A stretch of 11,047 nucleotides of DNA from Eubacterium limosum (GTDB taxonomy: Bacteria > Bacillota > Clostridia > Eubacteriales > Eubacteriaceae). The stretch spans positions 1-11,047 of the forward strand of contig CAUEUD010000115.1 in the NCBI GenBank assembly GCA_959020865.1, in the 5' to 3' direction. Under the pieces are notes generated by a model that was not told the origin of the DNA, did no database searches, and saw only the letters and a program-made list of their open reading frames with translations. Of the stretch, positions 1 to 6,115 are shown in pieces. The position numbers and the translations under genes are program-made. Each line of letters opens with the position of its first letter. Position 1 is the first letter of the stretch.

Positions 1-324
1 TGAATTTTTACCGATGGTTGTATATGGTGACAAAACATCTGCAAAAATAATATAATCAAATTTTTTTTCTTTATAATAGTCACACCAACCCAAATCTTCA
101 ATATTTCCCAAAAACTGATCGTGACTAAAACCACTGGCTGCTTCAAAAAGTTCTTCATCAAACTCAATAATACTTACTTCGCATTTTTTTTCTTTTTGTA
201 AATATTGTGTCATCCTGCCATTACCAGGTCCAAATTCCAAAACAGTTGACTGATCTTGAATTAAATCAATTATTTTTCCAAGACTTGTGCTTTTATCAAG
301 TGATAATTCAAAGTCATACTTCAT
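1..324 (-). CDS. Class I SAM-dependent methyltransferase, N-terminal 108 residues (cut by window edge)
   Basis: The frame is open from an ATG at 324 to the window edge, giving the first 108 residues of a Rossmann-type methyltransferase. Residues 28-39 (VLEFGPGNGRMT) form SAM-binding motif I, and the acidic post-I strand is SIIEFDEE near residues 51-58. A hydrophobic strand, DYIIFADVL, around residues 90-98 fits motif II. The start lies one base after the TGA of the ATPase gene (TGA-T-ATG), so translation is probably coupled; an AAGGAA site lies about 10 bases upstream. The methylated substrate cannot be read from the sequence. Its place behind a polysaccharide ABC exporter suggests a sugar or polymer-end methyltransferase, possibly the N-terminal domain of a larger glycosyltransferase fusion, which the truncation hides. 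Two runs of eight A fall inside the gene (positions 61-68 and 184-191 on the plus strand as T runs). Confidence 0.8.
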   Translation of the reverse strand, partial: MKYDFELSLDKSTSLGKIIDLIQDQSTVLEFGPGNGRMTQYLQKEKKCEVSIIEFDEELFEAASGFSHDQFLGNIEDLGWCDYYKEKKFDYIIFADVLSPYTTIGKNS

Positions 325-325
325 A

Positions 326-1531
326 TCATATTATTTCCTTCCATTGATGTTCCAAAACAACGATCCCTTCACCTATATATTTGCCTGTTATAAACATATT
401 CATGTATTTTGTTTGATAAACCAAGGGCACTGTTGCATTTTCTTCAAAAACAGCCACATCAAAGTAGTATTCTCCACTTAAAAGTCCAATTTTATCATAC
501 CTAAGGTAAAATATATTTTTTCCTTTCTTCCAAGGAATTTGCACTTTATCTAAAAGCGTATTTAAACCACATACATATCGATTATCCACCGTCCTGATAG
601 CAATACCTAAAACCGGATTTTTTATGTTAACATTTTTCACATCATATATTACTCTAACAATAAGTGCACTGTCTTGTTTAACCATTTCCACCGAATTTAA
701 CCGTTCATCCAAAAGTTCAGCTTTTATTATTTCAACAATATCAGTCGATGATCTTTCTTCAATGCTTGTCTTTTCACGGTCAATAGAAGTCAAAGATTTC
801 TTCTTTAAAAAATTATCATATTGCTCTGTTACCTCCATTGTATCACCTTCATCAACAATTTCCCCATTTTTTAACCAATACACTCGATCACAGAATCTTC
901 TTATTGAATTAATGTCATGTGAAACAAACAAAATGGTTTTATTAGAGTTTCGAAATTCAGTGAATTTTTCCATACATTTTAGCTGGAATTCTAAATCTCC
1001 AACTGCTAATGCTTCGTCAACAATCAAAATATCTGGATCGACATTAATCGCCACAGCAAAAGCCAAACGAACAAACATGCCACTAGAGTATGTTTTTACA
1101 GGCTGATTGATATGATCTCCTATATCCGCAAAAGTAATGATATCGTCCACCATATCATCAATCTGCTCACGTGTAAAACCTAAGACCATCCCATTCAAAT
1201 AAATATTTTCATATCCGCTATATTCTGGGTTAAATCCAGATCCTAATTCCAGTAAAGCAGAAATTTTCCCATCTATTTTAATTTCACCACTCGTTTGTGT
1301 TAAAACACCGGTTATAATTTTCAAAAGTGTTGACTTTCCAGATCCATTTTCTCCAATAAACCCAACAGTCTCTCCTTTTGCAACTTCAATGTTTAAATTT
1401 TTCAAAGCATAAAAATCTTCATGATAACTCTTTCTGAAGGGATTTAAGGCTTCTTTTAGACGATCCTTTGGCTTTGCGTAAAGCGCATATTTTTTTGTTA
1501 AATTTTTTATATCAATTACTTTATTTTCCAT
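326..1531 (-). CDS. Polysaccharide ABC exporter ATPase with Wzt-type C-terminal domain (Wzt/RgpD/TagH-like)
   Basis: A 401-residue ATPase that would power export of a lipid-linked polysaccharide across the cytoplasmic membrane together with the permease encoded just upstream. Visible motifs are Walker A GENGSGKST at 60-68, the ABC signature YSSGM at 148-152, Walker B ILIVDEALAVGD at 168-179 and the H-loop histidine 205. The divergent Q-loop region LLELGSGF (about 93-100) is typical of the Wzt/TagH/RgpD group. After about residue 240 comes a linker, and residues about 280-401 form a beta-rich domain resembling the Wzt C-terminal domain, which in Gram-negative O-antigen systems binds the polymer end. 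The ATG at 1531 was chosen because GGAGG lies 6 bases upstream; the longer frame to 1597 begins with TTG inside the permease gene. The permease stop is 32 bases upstream. RgpD of rhamnose-polymer loci is the closest context match. Confidence 0.9.
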   Translation of the reverse strand: MENKVIDIKNLTKKYALYAKPKDRLKEALNPFRKSYHEDFYALKNLNIEVAKGETVGFIGENGSGKSTLLKIITGVLTQTSGEIKIDGKISALLELGSGFNPEYSGYENIYLNGMVLGFTREQIDDMVDDIITFADIGDHINQPVKTYSSGMFVRLAFAVAINVDPDILIVDEALAVGDLEFQLKCMEKFTEFRNSNKTILFVSHDINSIRRFCDRVYWLKNGEIVDEGDTMEVTEQYDNFLKKKSLTSIDREKTSIEERSSTDIVEIIKAELLDERLNSVEMVKQDSALIVRVIYDVKNVNIKNPVLGIAIRTVDNRYVCGLNTLLDKVQIPWKKGKNIFYLRYDKIGLLSGEYYFDVAVFEENATVPLVYQTKYMNMFITGKYIGEGIVVLEHQWKEII

Positions 1532-1563
1532 TGCAGCCTCCAATTTGAGCTTAGTAAAATCAA

Positions 1564-2370
1564 TTATAAAACATCCGAAAAATGAGGTTTCAGGCAATTA
1601 TAAACGACCGAACCTATTATCATCATTACCAAAGTAAAGGTCCAAAAATAAGCAGTCAACCCGGCATGTTCCCAGACCCATCCTGTTCCAAAAAAAGAAT
1701 CTCTGTATCCCTGCACTATATAAAATAGAGGATTGAGTTTAAAGAAAAAATGGTACTGCGTCGGAAATTGATTGATACTCCATAAAATAGGGCTACCCCA
1801 CATTAAAACCTGCATAACAACACCAATTAACTGAGTGATATCCGAAAAAAACGGCTGAATAGAAGCTGTTATCCATGTTAGTCCTGTTAAAAACATAATC
1901 AAACAGAATAAATAATAAATAATCTGAATGCTGTGAATTGTAGGGTAAAAATGGTATAGCGAGGTCAATACAAAGGCGATCACAATAAAAAAAACATGTG
2001 TATATAAATTAGACAACATCTTCGCCGTAGGTAAAATTTTTATATTAAAAACAACTTTTTTGACCAAATAACTATATTCTCTAAAACAGTTAGTTGCCGA
2101 CATCAAGGTGTCCGAGAAAAAGAACCAGACAATAATCCCTGTCATTAAGTAAAGGATAAAAGGAATTGAACCATCCGTCATCCCAGCCTTTAGTCCCTTT
2201 TCAAACACAAACCAATAAGTCAAAATCGTAACTAAAGGATTAATAAAAGCCCAAAAAACACCTAACATTGACCCGGCATAACGAGCCTTAAAGTCGTTTA
2301 CTGAAAATTGTATCAACAGCCTCTTATTCCGGTAAATATCCCGAAAAAAAGCAAAAAAATCTTTAAACAT
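1564..2370 (-). CDS. ABC-2 family polysaccharide export permease (Wzm/RgpC/TagG-like)
   Basis: A 268-residue integral membrane protein, the size usual for Wzm, TagG and RgpC permeases. An N-terminal amphipathic stretch and the family-typical segment around residues 26-46 (DFKARYAGSMLGVFWAFINP) lead into about six membrane spans, roughly at 36-57, 69-88, 122-140, 147-169, 177-198 and 240-260. A conserved-looking YRDSFFGTG sits at 222-230 before the last span. It should form a homodimeric channel driven by the ATPase encoded next, moving an undecaprenyl-linked glycan outward. The ATG at 2370 has GAGGAG 10 bases upstream. The gene follows rmlB after an 89-base gap that contains a strong hairpin. 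A teichoic-acid exporter (TagG) is an alternative, but the rhamnose genes directly upstream favour a rhamnose-containing polymer. The gene is more AT-rich than the rml genes. Confidence 0.9.
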   Translation of the reverse strand: MFKDFFAFFRDIYRNKRLLIQFSVNDFKARYAGSMLGVFWAFINPLVTILTYWFVFEKGLKAGMTDGSIPFILYLMTGIIVWFFFSDTLMSATNCFREYSYLVKKVVFNIKILPTAKMLSNLYTHVFFIVIAFVLTSLYHFYPTIHSIQIIYYLFCLIMFLTGLTWITASIQPFFSDITQLIGVVMQVLMWGSPILWSINQFPTQYHFFFKLNPLFYIVQGYRDSFFGTGWVWEHAGLTAYFWTFTLVMMIIGSVVYNCLKPHFSDVL

Positions 2371-2399
2371 AAATCAACTGCTCCTCTTATAAAACAAAT

Positions 2400-2437
2400 C
2401 TGCCGCTGTATATGCTATTAGCAACAGTCAGCGGCAG
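2400..2437 (-). terminator. Hairpin between rmlB and the permease gene, possible leaky terminator or attenuator
   Basis: CTGCCGCTG (2400-2408) and CAGCGGCAG (2429-2437) form a perfect 9-bp GC-rich stem around a 20-base loop. The loop holds a further small stem, TGCT/AGCA with a 3-base turn (2413-2423), and CTGT at 2406-2409 could instead pair with ACAG at 2424-2427. In the direction of transcription (minus) the stem is followed by a T-rich but interrupted tract (ATTTGTTTTAT), so termination may be partial. The other side is also T-rich on the plus strand. The hairpin lies within the 89-base gap, with no clear new promoter between it and the permease start. Confidence 0.6.
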
Positions 2438-2459
2438 TCTTATTCTCATTTTTTATTTT

Positions 2460-3566
2460 CTATTTCTTAGAATACATCTTCTCATAGTATTCCTGATATC
2501 CGCCGGACTTCACCTGTTTTAACCAATCCTGATTGTTTAAATACCAGTCGATGGTCTCAACAATGCCCTGTTCAAAGGTATAGGATGGCGACCAGCCAAG
2601 CTCGGTTGTAATCTTTGTGTTATCAATGGCATAACGGCGGTCATGGCCTAAACGGTCCTCCACGTGGATTTTCAGATCATCTGAAATCTTTGAAGCATCT
2701 GTATCAATACCATTATACTGGTCATTGCTTAATTTTTCTTTGACATTGGCAATGATCAGGTCGACAATTTCAATATTGGCCTTTTCGTTGTTGCCGCCGA
2801 TATTATACACTTCACCCAGACGGCCCTTGTGAAGCACAGTATCAATACCGCTGCAGTGGTCTTTTACATGCAGCCAGTCTCTGATCTGCATGCCATCCCC
2901 GTAAATCGGCAGATTCTTAAGCTCAACCACATTGGAAATCATGAGTGGAATCAGCTTTTCCGGAAACTGGTAAGGACCGTAGTTATTGGAGCAGCGGGTA
3001 ATATTCATTGGAAATTTAAAAGTATTTCCATAAGCTCGTACCAGGAGATCCGCGCCAGCTTTGGATGAAGAATAAGGACTGTTTGGCTGGATTGGTGTTG
3101 TCTCGGTAAACATGCCAGTTTTTCCAAGGGCACCATAAACTTCGTCGGTAGAAACCTGAAGGTATTTTACGCCTTCACGATAAGTTGGATAGCCGTTTTC
3201 GTCTTTTCCTGTCTGCCAGAGATTTTTTGCGGCGTCCAGCAGAACCTGGGTTCCCATTACATTGGTCTGCACAAAGATCTCCGGGTTTTCAATGCTGCGA
3301 TCCACGTGGGATTCGGCGGCAAAGTTGACCACTAAATCAAAATTGTATTTTTTGAATAAATCGTTGATAAAAGGGCGATCCGCAATATCCCCTTTCACAA
3401 ATTCATAATTCGGATTATTCTCAATATCAGTCAGATTTTCCAGATTTCCCGCGTAGGTTAATAAATCCAGATTGACAATCTTATAATCCTTATGCTGGTT
3501 CAGCATATATTTTACAAAGTTCGAACCAATAAATCCGGCGCCGCCGGTCACTAATACTGTTTTCAA
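2460..3566 (-). CDS. rmlB: dTDP-glucose 4,6-dehydratase (RmlB)
   Basis: Converts dTDP-D-glucose to dTDP-4-keto-6-deoxy-D-glucose with tightly bound NAD, the second step of dTDP-L-rhamnose synthesis in the cytoplasm. This is an extended short-chain dehydrogenase/reductase of 368 residues, slightly longer than many RmlB proteins because of a loop at about 117-132. The NAD-binding glycine motif TGGAGFIG is at 7-14. The catalytic set is visible: STDEVYG at 139-145 (Thr140, Asp141, Glu142) and the YxxxK pair Tyr165/Lys169. ESHVDRS at 85-91 and RCSNNYGP near 190-197 are also typical. The start codon is TTG (3564-3566), supported by GAGGAG 8 bases upstream and by the GxxGxxG motif falling at the normal distance from the N-terminus. 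It lies 14 bases downstream of rmlC and is the last of the four rml genes. Confidence 0.97.
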   Translation of the reverse strand: MKTVLVTGGAGFIGSNFVKYMLNQHKDYKIVNLDLLTYAGNLENLTDIENNPNYEFVKGDIADRPFINDLFKKYNFDLVVNFAAESHVDRSIENPEIFVQTNVMGTQVLLDAAKNLWQTGKDENGYPTYREGVKYLQVSTDEVYGALGKTGMFTETTPIQPNSPYSSSKAGADLLVRAYGNTFKFPMNITRCSNNYGPYQFPEKLIPLMISNVVELKNLPIYGDGMQIRDWLHVKDHCSGIDTVLHKGRLGEVYNIGGNNEKANIEIVDLIIANVKEKLSNDQYNGIDTDASKISDDLKIHVEDRLGHDRRYAIDNTKITTELGWSPSYTFEQGIVETIDWYLNNQDWLKQVKSGGYQEYYEKMYSKK

Positions 3567-3580
3567 TCTTTAAACTCCTC
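3564..3580 (-). promoter_or_regulatory. Ribosome binding site and TTG start of rmlB
   Basis: GAGGAG (plus-strand ctcctc, 3575-3580) stands 8 bases before a TTG codon (3564-3566). There is no in-frame ATG near the N-terminus, and the Rossmann motif begins at residue 7, so TTG is the only sensible start. It is the only gene in the window whose chosen start is not ATG. Confidence 0.8.
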
Positions 3581-4141
3581 TTAAAATTCTAATGTATCTT
3601 TGATATCTTTTAAAAACGGCTGTTTCTGATCTTTTTCGGATAACAGCAGTTCCAGGCCCTCAACGGGCCACTCAACACCGATATCCGGGTCATTCCATCG
3701 AATACCCCCGTCGTATTCCGGTGCGTATAAATTGGTACATTTATAATTGAAGGTGGCCTCGTCTGATAAGACGACAAAACCATGGGCAAAACCTTCTGGA
3801 ATGTAGAACATGGTTTTATTTTCTGCGCTCAGCTCAACACCGGCCCACTCACCGTAGGTTGGTGATCCTTTTCTCAGGTCGACCCCCACATCCCATACAG
3901 CGCCCTGGGTACAGCGTACCAGTTTTCCCTGGGAGTATTTTCTTTGAAAGTGGAGCCCTCTCAACACACCCTTTTTAGACTTTGATTCATTGTCCTGAAT
4001 AAAGGTCATATCGAGGCCCTGCTTTTCAAATTCTTCTTTATTGTAGGTTTCCATGAAGTAACCGCGTTCATCTCCAAAAACGGAGGGCTGAACAATTACC
4101 AGTCCTTCAATCTGAGTTTTTGTCACTGTTATGGCTGCCAT
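3581..4141 (-). CDS. rmlC: dTDP-4-dehydrorhamnose 3,5-epimerase (RmlC)
   Basis: Epimerises C3 and C5 of dTDP-4-keto-6-deoxyglucose to give dTDP-4-keto-L-rhamnose, the third pathway step. At 186 residues it has the usual size for this cupin-fold enzyme. Seen in the sequence are DERGYFMETY at 24-33, the catalytic-histidine motif RGLHFQ at 61-66 (His64), IPEGFAHGF near 114-122, Tyr133 in the FNYKC segment (the usual general acid position), and the C-terminal GIRWNDPDIGVEWP segment near 146-159. The gene starts at an ATG overlapping the rmlA stop by one base (TAATG), with GAGGAG 7 bases upstream, which is typical of translational coupling. It sits between rmlA and rmlB in one transcription unit. 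Confidence 0.97.
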   Translation of the reverse strand: MAAITVTKTQIEGLVIVQPSVFGDERGYFMETYNKEEFEKQGLDMTFIQDNESKSKKGVLRGLHFQRKYSQGKLVRCTQGAVWDVGVDLRKGSPTYGEWAGVELSAENKTMFYIPEGFAHGFVVLSDEATFNYKCTNLYAPEYDGGIRWNDPDIGVEWPVEGLELLLSEKDQKQPFLKDIKDTLEF

Positions 4142-5022
4142 TAGTTCACTCCTCTTTTCTCGTTTGCCCGGTTGATTAAATACTGTCCATAGGCTGTTTT
4201 TTTAAGGGGATCTGCCAGCTTTAGAAGCTGTTCCCGATTGATAAATCCTTTCGTGTAGGCAATCTCTTCCACACAGGAAACAAAAAGACCCTGGCGTTTT
4301 TGAATGGTTTCCACAAAATTAGATGCCTCAATCAGGCTGTCATGCGTACCGGTATCCAGCCACGCCATTCCACGGCTGAAAAGCTCAACTTTTAAATCAC
4401 CGCGTTTCAGATAGGTCTCATTAACCGTTGTAATTTCAAGCTCTCCTCTCGGTGAGGGCTTAATGTTCTTGGCAATCTCCACCACGTCGTTATCATAGAA
4501 ATAAAGACCCGGCACCGCAAAATTGGATTTTGGTTCTGTTGGCTTTTCCTCAATGGAAATGACGCTGCCATCCTCCGCAAACTCAACGACGCCATAGCGC
4601 TCTGGGTCTGTTACCGGATAGCCAAAGATTACAGCGCCCTCTTCGAGCTCTGCGGCGGCTGCAAGCGACTTTGTAAAGCCCTGTCCGTAAAAAATATTGT
4701 CGCCCAAAACCAGCGCAACCTTATCATCCCCAATAAATTCTTCACCGATAATAAAGGCTTCTGCCAAACCGTTCGGCGCTTCCTGAACTTTATATGAGAA
4801 GTTTAATCCCAGCTCCTCACCGGTTCCGAATAAGCGTTCAAACATCGGTAAATCATGGGGGGTGGAAATAATCAAAATATCCTTGATTCCTGCCAGCATC
4901 AACGTTGACAGCGGATAGTAAATCATCGGCTTATCATAAATTGGCAATAATTGCTTGGATACTGCGCGGGTGATGGGATACAGACGTGTTCCGGAGCCTC
5001 CGGCTAAAATAATTCCTTTCAT
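4141..5022 (-). CDS. rmlA: Glucose-1-phosphate thymidylyltransferase (RmlA)
   Basis: Couples dTTP and glucose-1-phosphate to dTDP-glucose plus pyrophosphate, the committing and normally feedback-inhibited step of dTDP-rhamnose synthesis. The 293-residue length is normal. The nucleotide-binding signature LAGGSGTRLYPIT is at 6-18, followed by SKQLLPIYDKPMIYYPL at 22-38. Metal-binding Asp108 is in VLGDN and Asp223 in WLDTGTHDSL; EEKP at 158-161 and GELEIT at 193-198 are sugar-site motifs. The ATG at 5022 has AAGGAG 6 bases upstream. It lies 24 bases after rmlD, and its stop overlaps the rmlC start by one base. The GT-A-type pyrophosphorylase fold and all key residues look intact. Confidence 0.97.
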   Translation of the reverse strand: MKGIILAGGSGTRLYPITRAVSKQLLPIYDKPMIYYPLSTLMLAGIKDILIISTPHDLPMFERLFGTGEELGLNFSYKVQEAPNGLAEAFIIGEEFIGDDKVALVLGDNIFYGQGFTKSLAAAAELEEGAVIFGYPVTDPERYGVVEFAEDGSVISIEEKPTEPKSNFAVPGLYFYDNDVVEIAKNIKPSPRGELEITTVNETYLKRGDLKVELFSRGMAWLDTGTHDSLIEASNFVETIQKRQGLFVSCVEEIAYTKGFINREQLLKLADPLKKTAYGQYLINRANEKRGVN

Positions 5023-5046
5023 ATATCTCTCCTTAATTCTATTCGA

Positions 5047-5910
5047 TCAATTTTCTTTTAACCATTTTAAGTATTCAGACAATGCTTCTTCCCATGGTCT
5101 GAACACATTGATTTTCAAATCTTCCAAGCACTTATTTCTTAACACAGAATAATGCGGTCTGGGAGTTGGGCTTGCGTATTCCTCTGAGCTGACTGGCTTA
5201 ACATCAATCTTTACGCCGCTTTTCTCAAAAATAGCAACCGCGAAATCGTACCAGCTGCACTGGCCTTCGCAGGTTCCGTGATAAATCCCGTAGGCATTGG
5301 TCTGGATCAATTCAATGATTGCCCGGGCAAGATCAACCGTGCTGGTAGGTGACCCCACCTGGTCGCTGACCACGGTAAGCTGAGGATGATTTTCCGCCAG
5401 TCTCAGCATGGTTTTCACAAAGTTGTTGCCATCACCATAGAGCCAGGCTGTACGGACAATGAAGTATTTATCCATTGCCTCTGCCACATATTTTTCACCT
5501 GCGGCTTTACTTTCGCCGTACACTGTTTTAGGGTCAACAGGGTCTGTTTCTACATAGGGGCGAAGTTGTCCATTTTGGGCAATCCCTTCACCGTCAAAGA
5601 CATAGTCTGTTGAAACCTGTACCAAGACAATATCTTTTTCTTTTGCGATCTCCGCCAGGTTTTTGGGGCCGTCTGCGTTTATTTTAAAGGCAGCTTCCCG
5701 GTTGGTTTCACAGCCATCCACATTTGTCATGGCGCCGCAGTTAATGATCACATCTGGTTCTTCCTTGGTAATGATCTCACGGATTGCAGCTTTATCTGTA
5801 ATATCAAATTCGGGGATGTCATAACCGACAAAATTAATATTCTTGTCTTTAAGCTGAATACTTAATTCCCGGCCCAGCTGGCCGTTGCTTCCTGTTACAA
5901 GTACTTTCAT
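5047..5910 (-). CDS. rmlD: dTDP-4-dehydrorhamnose reductase (RmlD)
   Basis: Reduces dTDP-4-keto-L-rhamnose to dTDP-L-rhamnose with NAD(P)H, the last step of the pathway, although here it is the first gene of the operon. From the ATG at 5910 the protein has 287 residues, the normal family length. Motifs are the cofactor loop GSNGQLG at 7-13, STDYVFDG at 100-107, the catalytic Tyr131/Lys135 in YGESK, and RTAWLYG at 153-159. The frame extends three codons further to a GTG at 5919, but that GTG is part of the AAGGTGA ribosome binding site lying 5 bases before the ATG, so the shorter start is preferred. A strong promoter precedes the gene at 5956-5984. All catalytic residues expected of an intact RmlD are present. 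Confidence 0.96.
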   Translation of the reverse strand: MKVLVTGSNGQLGRELSIQLKDKNINFVGYDIPEFDITDKAAIREIITKEEPDVIINCGAMTNVDGCETNREAAFKINADGPKNLAEIAKEKDIVLVQVSTDYVFDGEGIAQNGQLRPYVETDPVDPKTVYGESKAAGEKYVAEAMDKYFIVRTAWLYGDGNNFVKTMLRLAENHPQLTVVSDQVGSPTSTVDLARAIIELIQTNAYGIYHGTCEGQCSWYDFAVAIFEKSGVKIDVKPVSSEEYASPTPRPHYSVLRNKCLEDLKINVFRPWEEALSEYLKWLKEN

Positions 5911-5915
5911 ATATT

Positions 5916-5922
5916 TCACCTT
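5916..5922 (-). promoter_or_regulatory. Ribosome binding site of rmlD
   Basis: AAGGTGA lies 5 bases before the ATG at 5910. It contains the GTG codon at 5917-5919 that would otherwise add three residues to RmlD, so it decides the start in favour of ATG. Confidence 0.75.
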
Positions 5923-5955
5923 TTTTTATTCTTTTATGCGGACTAAATCTATATT

Positions 5956-5984
5956 ATTATACTGCACAAGCCTTTATTTGTCTA
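5956..5984 (-). promoter_or_regulatory. Housekeeping-type promoter of the rml-exporter operon
   Basis: On the minus strand TAGACA (5979-5984) is separated by 17 bases from a perfect TATAAT (5956-5961). This is five of six bases to the -35 consensus and six of six to the -10. Transcription would begin near 5949, leaving a leader of about 40 bases before rmlD. No further clear promoter was seen between the genes, so it probably drives the whole operon through the methyltransferase. Confidence 0.8.
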
Positions 5985-6009
5985 TTTTTTTTCTTAATTT
6001 TCTTAAAAA

Positions 6010-6042
6010 TGTATCCAATTTGTATCAAAATTATGTTATAAT
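6010..6042 (+). promoter_or_regulatory. Extended -10 promoter of the LCP gene with tandem TGTATC boxes
   Basis: TGTTATAAT at 6034-6042 is an extended -10 element (TGn followed by perfect TATAAT). No good -35 is found 16-18 bases upstream. In its place two direct TGTATC repeats (6010-6015 and 6021-6026) lie 11 bases apart, one helical turn, a layout typical of an activator binding next to RNA polymerase. The activator is unknown. The leader would be about 67 bases. Confidence 0.55.
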
Positions 6043-6115
6043 TAATAAGCTTAAATTGCCTTTATGTTCTGATTTACACACAATATGTATTATTAAAATT
6101 TTGAGAGGATTTTAT

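Noticed and set aside
624..1106. 160-codon open frame on the plus strand
   Set aside because: It lies fully antisense to the ATPase gene, is Ser/Thr/Ile-rich without a recognisable domain, and has no ribosome binding site.
1532..1597. 22-residue N-terminal extension of the ABC ATPase starting at TTG
   Set aside because: It would overlap the permease gene, has no ribosome binding site, and the family begins near MENKVIDIKNLTKKY. GGAGG stands 6 bases before the ATG at 1531.
5885..6115. Upstream 77-codon extension of the LCP frame, with hydrophobic stretches
   Set aside because: It begins inside rmlD on the opposite strand, crosses both divergent promoters, and lacks a ribosome binding site. 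A normal ATG with a GAGAGGA site and an LCP-type membrane anchor starts at 6116.
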